The notes under the pieces are model-generated. The model saw nothing but the letters and a program-made list of their open reading frames with translations, did not search any database and was not told where the DNA came from. Positions 36,668 through 44,934 of a DNA stretch of 64,000 nucleotides are shown in pieces. The DNA comes from a virus: the IMG/VR virus record IMGVR_UViG_3300027747_003534, positions 62,001 through 126,000 of that record; one strand, 5' to 3'. A program made the translations under genes and the position numbers. Position 1 is the stretch's first letter, and each line of letters opens with the position of its first letter.

Positions 36668-38334
36668 TGCAGTCTAGCTTTCATGTTTGCGTATTCAATA
36701 AAATCTTCATTTTTTAGATTACTATCATTTTCTTTAGCTTTTTGAACTATATTGTTATTGGTGATCATATTATTTAGAACATCTAAAGTCTTTTTGATAT
36801 TATATGAGTCTGTACTCATTCCATTGATAGAAAATCCATAATCAAGATCCCTCATCATATTTAACATGACCATAGATGAAGCTATCTGATGGTTGGGCAT
36901 ATGCTTTGATACTATATGAGTTAATAGATCATAATAGTTATTAATATTTTCTGGAATACTATCTATAGTTGTCATTGTTGGTAAATTTTCATCCCATTTT
37001 CCTTGCAGTCCTTTTAGTTGTATATTATCAAAATACTTTTCCCATTTGCTAGCAATCAAATCCCAATTATAATAATTTTCAGTTAATTTTCTGGTTTCAA
37101 ATCTTTTTTGATTCTTTAGTACTTCTGGCATATTTAGATAGTCATAAAGTATTTTCACCAGATGATCATTATCAGGATAAACTCTAATAGCTTTAGTTTC
37201 TAATTCCTTAAAAGCTTGTTTAATTTGAATTGGATAGCCATTAAGCTTATGTACAACGTCGTTCATTGCGCTATAGTTTACAGAAGCTATAGGAACACCA
37301 CAAGCAGCTGCCTCAACTTGAGGCATACCAAAACCTTCACATATGGCATATTGTACATACATGTCAAATGTATTCATTATAGCAGCTAATACTTGGGACG
37401 TAACTCCAGAACTGACGTTAGGCATACTCATAGACTTTTGACCACATCTTGGACAAAATGCTACTGGGTGTTGATATAACGATGAACAAAAATGAGAACA
37501 GTTCTTGCAATTATAGGTGAATAATACTCTGTTACCGACCTTATATTCTTTTAAGAGTTGTGGTAAATCCCACCCAGCATCAGGATAGCTGGTATGAAGA
37601 TACAAATATGTTTTTTCTCCTATGGGGTTATTTTCTGCTTCTAATTTATTTAGTAGCTGTTTAAAAGCAGAGAATAATTCCGGCATTAATTTACGTTTTT
37701 GATTCCTCATTACCGAACCAACAATGAATGCAGAGGAATCTATACCTAATGAATTTCTCAATAAGTTTCTATTGTTAATTATATTAAATGTTTTAAGATC
37801 AACTCCAGGAGAAGTAGTATCTATATAATTAATCTTATTATTACTCTGTTGCAACAGTGTGTCTCTGCCGAAATCAGAGTATGTAAATATTGCGTCCGCA
37901 TGAAGAAATGTATCAATCCATTCTTCTTGCTGAGGAGCAGAGTCTACTGTTGGCATTAGAATCCAATGATAAAATGGTCTTAATGGCGAAAACTGTTGGT
38001 AGGAATTCATCCAATAGTCTCGAACATCAAACACAACATCAGGACGAAAGTCTAATAATACTCTTTCAAATCTCCACCGCCCAAATTGATTTTCCGCAGA
38101 ACTATTGTATTCTTTATGTCTTGGGTCTTTATCGTCTACGGCATTAGCATAATATCTCCATCTTATATTAATATCTTTTGGATCATTTACTTTGCCATAT
38201 GAAGCAAATTCTGCTATTTCATATTTGCCAGTATCGTGTAGTCTTTTAAGAATTTCTTTAGCATATGTACCGAAACCAGAACTAAGAAAACTAGCTTCGG
38301 AACACATGAGAATCTTGAGTTTTTTATTAGACAT
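36664..38334 (-). CDS. GT4-family glycosyltransferase with inserted zinc ribbon
   Basis: 556 residues, about 170 longer than usual. The N-terminus LKILMCSEASFLSSGFGTYA is the GT-B acceptor loop. VGSVMRNQKRKLMPELFSAF is the donor-domain opening strand. Between that and the EGFGMPQVEAAACGVPIASV motif lies an insertion with CKNCSHFC and CPRCGQKS (about residues 276-304), a likely zinc ribbon. The last 120 residues are an extra helical tail. The first gene of the glycosyltransferase run, it follows a hairpin downstream of ssb. The start lacks an obvious Shine-Dalgarno sequence. Acceptor unknown. Confidence 0.8.
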   Translation of the reverse strand: MSNKKLKILMCSEASFLSSGFGTYAKEILKRLHDTGKYEIAEFASYGKVNDPKDINIRWRYYANAVDDKDPRHKEYNSSAENQFGRWRFERVLLDFRPDVVFDVRDYWMNSYQQFSPLRPFYHWILMPTVDSAPQQEEWIDTFLHADAIFTYSDFGRDTLLQQSNNKINYIDTTSPGVDLKTFNIINNRNLLRNSLGIDSSAFIVGSVMRNQKRKLMPELFSAFKQLLNKLEAENNPIGEKTYLYLHTSYPDAGWDLPQLLKEYKVGNRVLFTYNCKNCSHFCSSLYQHPVAFCPRCGQKSMSMPNVSSGVTSQVLAAIMNTFDMYVQYAICEGFGMPQVEAAACGVPIASVNYSAMNDVVHKLNGYPIQIKQAFKELETKAIRVYPDNDHLVKILYDYLNMPEVLKNQKRFETRKLTENYYNWDLIASKWEKYFDNIQLKGLQGKWDENLPTMTTIDSIPENINNYYDLLTHIVSKHMPNHQIASSMVMLNMMRDLDYGFSINGMSTDSYNIKKTLDVLNNMITNNNIVQKAKENDSNLKNEDFIEYANMKARLQ

Positions 38335-38345
38335 AAGAAATAGAT

Positions 38346-38365
38346 AGGGGGCTATTAACCCCCCT
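38346..38365 (-). terminator. G/C hairpin between ssb and the glycosyltransferase run
   Basis: Inverted repeat AGGGGG ... CCCCCT with an eight-base loop, the only strongly GC-rich hairpin seen between genes here. On the minus strand it is followed by TATCTATTTCT, a weak T-rich tail, then the ATG of the GT4 gene. It could be a partial terminator, an mRNA-stabilising structure or an attenuator. Confidence 0.4.
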
Positions 38366-38406
38366 TCTCGTATTGGTTTATAAAAAGTTATTTAGTAATT
38401 AGTAAT

Positions 38407-38793
38407 TCAGAAACTAACAACTTCCTCTTCTGAAATTTCCTTAGTGCTCTTCTTGTTGTTATTAGAAAGCTTAGTAATCTTAGAAAAATTATTAACTCTT
38501 ATCTTAAGAGTATTATGTTTAACTCCATCCTTTTCCCAAGAATCATTCCTAAGAGACCCCTCAACCAAAACCAAATCACCCTTTTTAAAGGACTGGCTAA
38601 TAATTTCAGCTCCAGTATCCCAAGCTTCACACGGAACAAATGTGGTAATCTTATCCTTTTCTCCATTAGCCTTAGTATACTCACGAGAAACAGCAACTGT
38701 AAAATTAACTACAGAAGTTTGCTTGCCATTGGTACTAACTACTCTTAGCTCAGGATCTCTGGCCAGATTACCACGTAAGATATTCAAATTCAT
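38407..38793 (-). CDS. ssb: Single-stranded DNA-binding protein
   Basis: 128 residues from the ATG at 38793; AAAGGAGA sits at ideal spacing, whereas a TTG two codons upstream lacks one. The OB-fold pattern of bacterial SSB is complete: NILRGNLARDPELR, VVNFTVAVSREYT, FVPCEAWDTGAEII and KGDLVLVEGSL with a Trp after. The C-terminus is acidic and ends in EEEVVSF, matching the acidic tip that recruits partner proteins. It has its own promoter, placed across the end of the polymerase gene. It coats single-stranded DNA during replication and recombination. Confidence 0.95.
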   Translation of the reverse strand: MNLNILRGNLARDPELRVVSTNGKQTSVVNFTVAVSREYTKANGEKDKITTFVPCEAWDTGAEIISQSFKKGDLVLVEGSLRNDSWEKDGVKHNTLKIRVNNFSKITKLSNNNKKSTKEISEEEVVSF

Positions 38794-38842
38794 AATCAAA
38801 TCTCCTTTTAAAGAAAATAACCAAATCCAACGAACTCATTTT

Positions 38843-38870
38843 ATAATACGAACTGACGGGACAGCGTCAA
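38843..38870 (-). promoter_or_regulatory. Sigma70-like promoter of ssb with overlapping dyad
   Basis: On the minus strand TTGACG, 16 bases, TATTAT. The -35 box overlaps the stop codon of the upstream polymerase gene. A perfect inverted repeat TGACG-N6-CGTCA occupies 38854-38869, covering the -35 box and half of the spacer, and could be an operator. Confidence 0.6.
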
Positions 38871-40498
38871 GTACTAGGCAGATAAACTTTTTCTACAATT
38901 AGTGAATCTCCGCCCTTTGCCCTAGACCCTTTTATAATAATAACATTACCACTGAATAATAAATTTCTGTAAGTTTTATATGCTTCAGGAAAAAATATAA
39001 CTGAGTCTAGCAGTCCGGTTCCGTCACTAACTGTAACAAAAGCCATTTCTAATCCTGGATTTTTACCTTTTTTAGTTTTTGTTATTCCAATATTCTCTAT
39101 TTCTGAACATAAAATAATATTGTCTTTTAGAATACTATTTTTAAAATCTTTACATGTCGTGTTGGTCATAGTGATATCATACATATCAACTTTAGAACAT
39201 GTAATATTACATCCCAATATCTCGTCCTCAGTATCTGCTATCCATTCTGGATTGTCTTCTAATGAATATGGTGGCTTATTAATAGAGTTTATAAGACTTA
39301 GTATAATAGTTTTTCTATTTTTATTTATTTTGGCATTATGATAAAGGTCGTGCATACTATCAGACAGTGTTTTGTATTTACTAAAATTGGCTATTATATG
39401 ATCACATTCTCTTTTTGTCAATTCTAATACTATGCCAAAATCAAACAGCATAGCAGTTCTGCTTTTGCCCAAAAAAGATAGCGATCCAGATTGTATCAGA
39501 GCTTTGCTAGCATTAGAATTAATATTTATAAGAATATTAAACAAAAACTCTAACCAGCTCATATTATCTATGTAAAGATTACGATCCTTCAAGAGTTTAT
39601 TCAGTTTATCAAAAATTGATTGTCCAAATCCTTTGATGTCTGTTAATCCAAAATAAATCTTTTGATTCCTTAACACAAAGTGTCTATTTAGATGTCTAAT
39701 GTCTGGTATACATACATTAATATCCATTTCATTAGCATTTTGCACTAACTCTTTAATTTCAGCTTTAGGATCTATTTTATCTTTAGCAAATCTTAGATAT
39801 GATGCAAAAAATACTTTGGGGAAATGTGCCTTGGCATACGCTGAGAGATAAGCGTTGACGGCGTATGAAACAGCATGACTTTTATTAAAGGAGTATCTTT
39901 GGCTTTTTTCGACCCAACCAAAAATTTCTTCTGCTTGTTCAATTGATACCGTATTAATTTCCTTACAGCCATTTAGAAATTTAAGTTTGATTTTAGCCAT
40001 CTCTTCTGGTTTTTTCTTTCCAATAGCTTTTCTTAACATATCTGCTTCTTGAAGATCGAAACCAGCAATAACTTTTGCTATTTCCATAGCTTGTTCTTGA
40101 TAGATCATTTCTCCATAAGTAGTATGAAGTATCGGCTCTAATGATGGATGATAATAATCAATACTTTCTTGAGCATTCTTTTTGTCAATGTAGTGGTTAC
40201 TTACATTTTTTCCTTCCCTATAGGCCTCCAAACATCCCGGTCTTAGGATGCTAATTAACCCAGATAGTTGTTCGATATTTTCTGGTTTAAGTTTTTTAGC
40301 CATAGATTTACCAAGCCTGGACTCTAACTGGAAACAACCCTTAGTGTTACCAGAAGATATTAATTCCCAGGTTTTTGTACAGTCTAAGGGGAGATGTTCA
40401 ATTTTTGGATCAAAATTTATCAAAGTATTATCTATTGTATTGTCTCCGCCGACAATATCGAAAGCACATCCACAAGAATATTGGAATTTTTTAGACAT
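38867..40498 (-). CDS. dnaE: DNA polymerase III alpha, C-terminal half (fingers to OB fold)
   Basis: 543 residues. It begins with a short Cys-containing lead (YSCGCAF) and then follows DnaE from the fingers: GCFQLES at residues 54-60, YQEQAMEIAKVIAGF, ADMLRKAIGKK and FNKSHAVSYAVNAY, continuing to a C-terminal OB fold (GITKTKKGKNPGLEMAFVTV). The catalytic aspartates are absent; they are in the separate gene at 41400-43277. The start overlaps the exonuclease gene by eight bases. No intein motif is visible at either broken end, so the halves should associate as separate chains. It has fewer residues after the fingers than bacterial DnaE. Confidence 0.9.
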   Translation of the reverse strand: MSKKFQYSCGCAFDIVGGDNTIDNTLINFDPKIEHLPLDCTKTWELISSGNTKGCFQLESRLGKSMAKKLKPENIEQLSGLISILRPGCLEAYREGKNVSNHYIDKKNAQESIDYYHPSLEPILHTTYGEMIYQEQAMEIAKVIAGFDLQEADMLRKAIGKKKPEEMAKIKLKFLNGCKEINTVSIEQAEEIFGWVEKSQRYSFNKSHAVSYAVNAYLSAYAKAHFPKVFFASYLRFAKDKIDPKAEIKELVQNANEMDINVCIPDIRHLNRHFVLRNQKIYFGLTDIKGFGQSIFDKLNKLLKDRNLYIDNMSWLEFLFNILININSNASKALIQSGSLSFLGKSRTAMLFDFGIVLELTKRECDHIIANFSKYKTLSDSMHDLYHNAKINKNRKTIILSLINSINKPPYSLEDNPEWIADTEDEILGCNITCSKVDMYDITMTNTTCKDFKNSILKDNIILCSEIENIGITKTKKGKNPGLEMAFVTVSDGTGLLDSVIFFPEAYKTYRNLLFSGNVIIIKGSRAKGGDSLIVEKVYLPST

Positions 40499-41183
40499 TT
40501 GTAAAAGAATCTTTGAACTTAATTTTGTTACTCAAATTACGATGCAGTCTCAAAAATCTGATCAGAATTTCAGCACAGTCTTGCACGTCCTTAAAAGCAT
40601 CATGTGCCCCAACCTTAGATATTCCAAAATAGTCTCTTAAGGAATCTAAAGTATAGCTCTTAAGATCGCTATTACTTTCAAACCAATAAAATACCAGATT
40701 CATCAGATCTATAACATCTCGTGGATAAAATATATCAGATCTACCTTCTTTATTTGTAAATCCATATTTTATACTGAGTCTGTCTATAATATTCAGATCA
40801 AATCTATTAATGTTGTATCCAGCTGCTATTGGAGCACTAAATTGACTTTTTTTAGATGACCTACTATGATGCATTTCTAAATAATTTGTAAACATTTTCC
40901 AAGACTGTTCCTGCGGAGGATATTCTTTCCATTGAGATAAAATATCTTCTTTTGAACAACTCCTGACCTTAGCATGAAAATCTAATATGTCTGTAGTATA
41001 TACATAATTTTCATCTTTAGCTAAGGTTTCGGGCTTAAAGAAAACATTAAACTCTGATTTGGGAACAATCTCTAATTTTATAGGATCTATTATTAGAGCT
41101 GCTATTTGTACAGGACTACAGATCCTAGGATCGGAACCATCTGTTTCAAAATCAAAAACACAAATTTTATTATAGTTAATCAT
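40491..41183 (-). CDS. DnaQ-like 3'-5' exonuclease (DEDDh)
   Basis: 230 residues. Exo I motif is FDFETDGS (Asp11 and Glu13), exo II is AAGYNINRFDLNIID, and exo III is HDAFKDVQDCAEIL with the catalytic His four residues before Asp. This is the DEDDh family of the Pol III epsilon subunit. It sits between the two halves of the polymerase alpha gene, which fits proofreading. A perfect TATAAT lies 10 bases before the ATG. Residues at the end are basic and may contact the polymerase. T-type RNase or repair exonuclease activity is an alternative. Confidence 0.88.
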   Translation of the reverse strand: MINYNKICVFDFETDGSDPRICSPVQIAALIIDPIKLEIVPKSEFNVFFKPETLAKDENYVYTTDILDFHAKVRSCSKEDILSQWKEYPPQEQSWKMFTNYLEMHHSRSSKKSQFSAPIAAGYNINRFDLNIIDRLSIKYGFTNKEGRSDIFYPRDVIDLMNLVFYWFESNSDLKSYTLDSLRDYFGISKVGAHDAFKDVQDCAEILIRFLRLHRNLSNKIKFKDSFTNV

Positions 41184-41193
41184 TAGTTTTTAT

Positions 41194-41199
41194 ATTATA
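41194..41199 (-). promoter_or_regulatory. Candidate -10 box before the exonuclease gene
   Basis: Perfect TATAAT on the minus strand in a 23-base intergenic gap. No good -35 element is seen. If used, the transcript would start within about five bases of the ATG. Confidence 0.3.
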
Positions 41200-41206
41200 G
41201 GGTATC

Positions 41207-41395
41207 TTAAATTAATTCTACTTCTACTAGAGGCGTGACCTGAACCTTTTGGGCAGGATCAGAGAGTAACGCTGCGGTCAATACATGACAACAGCTCTTT
41301 CTTTCTTCGGGTATTTTTATATATTCACTGACGGGACCACCATTAATCGAAACCTTAAACTTTTGACCAACTGTAAGATCCATAAATTTTACCAT
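41207..41395 (-). CDS. Small conserved phage protein between polymerase halves
   Basis: 62 residues from the ATG at 41395, chosen because GGAG lies nine bases upstream, overlapping the end of the polymerase N-half gene; the ATG at 41410 lacks this. The protein is beta-rich: MDLTVGQKFKVSINGG, then EYIKIPEERKSCCHV and QVTPLVEVELI. I recognise the general type as a small protein recurring in phage genomes, but not a function. The Cys-Cys pair is notable. It may be a small beta-barrel. Confidence 0.7.
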   Translation of the reverse strand: MVKFMDLTVGQKFKVSINGGPVSEYIKIPEERKSCCHVLTAALLSDPAQKVQVTPLVEVELI

Positions 41396-41399
41396 AATA

Positions 41400-43277
41400 T
41401 TATTCTCCATTTTTTAAAATGTCTTGAATAGTCATAATTTTATCCAACATAGCAATACCTAGAATATCAAACTTGATAACGCCAAGAGCTTCCAAATCTT
41501 GCATTTCCATACCTGCTATCATTTGATCATTTTTGCTGTCATAAACCATCGGACAAATAGTGTTCAAAGGTTCTGAACTTATTGCAATTCCTGCCGCGTG
41601 TTTGGATTGATTGGATTTAGTGCCTTCTAATCTTATAGCCTGCTCAAACCTTTTTGCAAGTGGGCCTTGTAGTTCATTGTTTTCATCTATATAGCACCAC
41701 TCTTTGAGTTTTTCTGGCTGATTTTCTAATGCCCACCGTATTATTGAGGCCTCTCCTGTTTCGTCCTTCATTTCCTGAAGATCGTCAGCAATTTTAGATT
41801 CATCTGGTATATTTTTGGTTATTTTGTTCATTTCATCAAAACTAATATTTCCATAAACTCTAAGTACATCTTTTAGAGCACCTCTGCCTTTCATAGTATT
41901 AAATGTAATCATTTGAGATACTTTGTCATGACCATAGGTTTGTTTAATATATTCTATAATGTTTTCTCTTTTGTCTATAGGAACGTCAACATCAATATCT
42001 GGCATGGATATATGGTCTTTAGAATTTCTTCCGCTATTATAGAATCTTTCAAATAACAAACCATATTTTATTGGATCAATACTGGTAATACCTATCAAGT
42101 ATGACACTAAACAACCAGAAGCAGATCCTCTTCCGGGTCCAGGCAGCCAGCCATTTTTCCTTACATAGTTTACAATGTCTTGTACTATTAAAAAATAACT
42201 AGATAATCCTGCTCCCTGTAATATATCTAGTTCATATTTCACTCTGTCTACATAAATTTGTTGCTCTTCCTTCGGAATAATATTAGCAATTTTAGCTTTC
42301 CAACCTTTGCGACATAATTCTCTCAGATATTCAACATCATCCATTCCTTTGGGACATGGAAAAGGAGGTAGTCTTGGCTTATGTAGGATATTATATTCTT
42401 CGCACATATCTGCTACTAAGTTAGTATTAACTATTTCTTCTTCTGTGTGTAATTGTGCTATTTCTTCTTGTGATAATATATGAAAATTTTCAGATGTAAA
42501 AAAGCATCCTAACGCCACATCATCGTCATTAGCTATTTTTCTGCTAATATCAGGAAATGTCATTTTTAAATTATTACATAATAATATTCTTTGATCTATT
42601 GCATCTTCTTTACGGGAGTAATGAGCATCCGGTGTGCATATAATCTTAGTATTGGTAATTTTGGATAATTTTCTGATTGCTTCAGTTAAAACCTCTTGCA
42701 TAGGAGTATTCTCTTTATCCATAAGTTGCGCTTCCAAGAAGAAATTATCTGATCCAAAAATATCTTTGTAAAGAGATATTTCTTGTGTTCCTATATCTAT
42801 CCAATTTGGTTTGAGGTTATAGTTATCAGTTATTTTATCTGCTAATGTTGATCCAAGATGTCCACAAAAGGCTATAATATTATTATTGCAAAATTGAGCT
42901 AGATTGTTTAATGCTAGTCTTGGCTTGTGATAATAAAAATTTGGACGATTTGATTCTGATACTATTCTTATTAAACTTTCCCAACCTTTATAGTTTTTTG
43001 CTAAAATTACCAAATGACTTAATTTTTTATTTTCCGGCTTTTGTATTGATGGATCTAAATCACAAATATATAGCTCACACCCCAATATAGGCTTTATTCC
43101 ATGTTTTTTCATTTCGGTATAAAACTTAACACATCCTGCTATATTACCATGATCCGTGATAGCACATGACGTTGCTCCGATCTCTAAACATCTCTCAGCA
43201 ATAGTAGACGGTTGAGATAATCCATCCAATAAAGAATATGTAGAATGAACATGAAGAGGTATATAATTGACTGCCAT
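41400..43277 (-). CDS. dnaE: DNA polymerase III alpha, N-terminal half (PHP, palm, thumb)
   Basis: 625 residues. The PHP domain keeps its metal-ligand pattern: HVHS (His9, His11), TDHGN (Asp42, His43), CELY (Glu68), CGHLG and PDAHYS. The palm has PGRGSASG near residue 380, the two catalytic aspartates in MPDIDVDVP near residues 426-430, and the third in IKFDILGI near residue 603. It ends 20 residues later. This places the break near the palm-fingers boundary. The partner half is encoded downstream, separated by a small gene and the exonuclease. It starts five bases after the Cas4-like gene. Confidence 0.93.
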   Translation of the reverse strand: MAVNYIPLHVHSTYSLLDGLSQPSTIAERCLEIGATSCAITDHGNIAGCVKFYTEMKKHGIKPILGCELYICDLDPSIQKPENKKLSHLVILAKNYKGWESLIRIVSESNRPNFYYHKPRLALNNLAQFCNNNIIAFCGHLGSTLADKITDNYNLKPNWIDIGTQEISLYKDIFGSDNFFLEAQLMDKENTPMQEVLTEAIRKLSKITNTKIICTPDAHYSRKEDAIDQRILLCNNLKMTFPDISRKIANDDDVALGCFFTSENFHILSQEEIAQLHTEEEIVNTNLVADMCEEYNILHKPRLPPFPCPKGMDDVEYLRELCRKGWKAKIANIIPKEEQQIYVDRVKYELDILQGAGLSSYFLIVQDIVNYVRKNGWLPGPGRGSASGCLVSYLIGITSIDPIKYGLLFERFYNSGRNSKDHISMPDIDVDVPIDKRENIIEYIKQTYGHDKVSQMITFNTMKGRGALKDVLRVYGNISFDEMNKITKNIPDESKIADDLQEMKDETGEASIIRWALENQPEKLKEWCYIDENNELQGPLAKRFEQAIRLEGTKSNQSKHAAGIAISSEPLNTICPMVYDSKNDQMIAGMEMQDLEALGVIKFDILGIAMLDKIMTIQDILKNGE

Positions 43278-43282
43278 ATATA

Positions 43283-44323
43283 TTAAACGCTGCCGGGTGC
43301 CTTGTAGTGTCCTATACTATAACCCGGAACTTGGTATTGGTCAACTACCTCGTCTACGCCTTTTATATCCATATCATGTTTGACCTGTTCACATTTGGTC
43401 ATACATTGATCTTTTGGTGTTACTTGATTATCTCTGTATTCAATTATTGGTAACACATGAGTATTTGCAAATGTACTTTTGCCAAAATGACAGAATTTAG
43501 TACATTTCCAACTTTTATTTAATTGTGGCTTATATGTATTTTTTATTGTTTCAAATTTTGCCTTAAGCATCATTTCCGTTTGGAATATATCTTTTTTATC
43601 AAAACATATACTGAATGCTCCACCATCATTTATAAAATATATAGAAACCATGACATGTTCTATCTCTGGATATAAATGCTGTATAGCATAATGATATATT
43701 CTTAACTGAGCATCATTTTGTAACTTCGCCTGTGTTTTTTCCTCACCTGTTGCCCAATCTAATCGTCTCCCTGTTTTATAGTCAACTATTTCTAATGTTT
43801 TATCATTAACCCTAGTAATTAAGTCTATTGTTCCTTTTATGGCTAGATTGCCTTCTAATATTCCATCTTTCGTTTCATATTTATATTTAGCCCATGGCTT
43901 ATTAATTTCAATATCAAAACGTTGTTCAGGCTGAACTATATCTTGATTTCTAGGGTCAAACATACCATTATTATACTCTAATGCTTTATATACCCAATTA
44001 TGACAATCTTTATAGTCCTTTGGGGTCCAAGAGTGGTGCTTTTCGGCAGATGAATAATGGTTGTATACTTTTTCAATTATTGTATTTAAATTATAGTCCT
44101 TTGTATTGATTTTTCCAATAATATCGTCTTCTATCGTGGGTAATCCATCTTGGATACCTTTTTTAATAATAGCAAGAATCTCCATTACCTTATGTAAAAC
44201 TGTGCCTTTAGCAGCTTTTAGCCCGCTTGGACTTCTTATTCCTAAAACATATTCAAGCATATATTGCATAGGACATAAGCTATGTGTACCATAACTGGAA
44301 CTGCGTATGTATGTGATAATCAT
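43283..44323 (-). CDS. Cas4/RecB-like PD-(D/E)XK nuclease with Fe-S-type cysteines
   Basis: 346 residues. The N-terminus has LCPMQYMLEYV, the C-x-x-x-[FY] element of RecB/Cas4 nucleases, followed by a GTVLHKVME helix. The catalytic strands are GTIDLI and LEIVDYKTGR (Asp, then Asp-x-Lys), followed by QLRIYHYAIQ. C-terminally KCTKFC and QCMTKC supply cysteines; with the N-terminal one this resembles the iron-sulfur site of Cas4 and AddB. It would trim DNA ends in recombination or replication. It shares one base with the upstream dNMP kinase gene. No helicase domain is fused. Confidence 0.8.
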   Translation of the reverse strand: MIITYIRSSSYGTHSLCPMQYMLEYVLGIRSPSGLKAAKGTVLHKVMEILAIIKKGIQDGLPTIEDDIIGKINTKDYNLNTIIEKVYNHYSSAEKHHSWTPKDYKDCHNWVYKALEYNNGMFDPRNQDIVQPEQRFDIEINKPWAKYKYETKDGILEGNLAIKGTIDLITRVNDKTLEIVDYKTGRRLDWATGEEKTQAKLQNDAQLRIYHYAIQHLYPEIEHVMVSIYFINDGGAFSICFDKKDIFQTEMMLKAKFETIKNTYKPQLNKSWKCTKFCHFGKSTFANTHVLPIIEYRDNQVTPKDQCMTKCEQVKHDMDIKGVDEVVDQYQVPGYSIGHYKAPGSV

Positions 44324-44934
44324 TAATTTAAAATTTCAGTCTTATTTAGGAATTGTTCTATAAGTTTATTTTTTTCAGACATATCCATATTATCATTATC
44401 TATAACAATACTAAATTTTTCCCAATTATAATTAGTAGGATCCAAAGCAATTTCAGCATCAGCTTGCGAGGCGAAAGGATCTTTTGTTACCCTTATAACA
44501 TAGCCGCCTAAATTTAGTATTTGATCAACTTCATTAGGAAATCTACAGTCTGGAATTATAGCTATGTCAGGATTTTGTTTTTTGATACTGTTGAGTGTTG
44601 CTTGGACCCAAACATCATTCTTTATTTTACGAAAAATATTGGTACCAATTATCTCCATTACTTCCCTAGCAGACATTGGTCCAATAAAATCTCCATCATA
44701 TCCAGGAATATTTTCCCATAGTATATCTGTTAAACTATTCTTATCAGTATCAGTTCCATAGCACTGGTCATATGTTAACCCTAGCATATTTATACATATG
44801 TCTTGTTTTAATGGGTCAGCAAAACTATAGATTTTATTGCTGATGTTTCTATGGTTTAATAAAGCTTGTATATGTTCTGCTCCAGTACTTTTGCCAGATT
44901 GTTTTCTTCCAGAGAATGCTATAATTTTGGTCAT
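44323..44934 (-). CDS. Deoxynucleoside monophosphate kinase
   Basis: 203 residues. Walker A is SGRKQSGKST at residues 8-17. IIPDCRFPNEVDQI in the second half is the conserved region of phage dNMP kinases (T4 gp1 type), in which the Arg-Phe-Pro-Asn-Glu loop binds nucleotide. It converts dNMPs to dNDPs and so works with the reductase, dCMP deaminase and dUTPase encoded upstream. Four-base overlap with the primase gene. Confidence 0.85.
   Translation of the reverse strand: MTKIIAFSGRKQSGKSTGAEHIQALLNHRNISNKIYSFADPLKQDICINMLGLTYDQCYGTDTDKNSLTDILWENIPGYDGDFIGPMSAREVMEIIGTNIFRKIKNDVWVQATLNSIKKQNPDIAIIPDCRFPNEVDQILNLGGYVIRVTKDPFASQADAEIALDPTNYNWEKFSIVIDNDNMDMSEKNKLIEQFLNKTEILN

Noticed and set aside
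38444-38902. Plus-strand open frames opposite ssb and the polymerase C-half
   Set aside because: The minus-strand genes are unambiguous (OB fold with ribosome site); the opposite frames are mirror artefacts.
38867-43277. Split intein at the two polymerase halves
   Set aside because: The N-half stops about 20 residues after the third catalytic Asp and the C-half begins with DnaE-type sequence; no intein motifs (Cys start, His-Asn end) are apparent.
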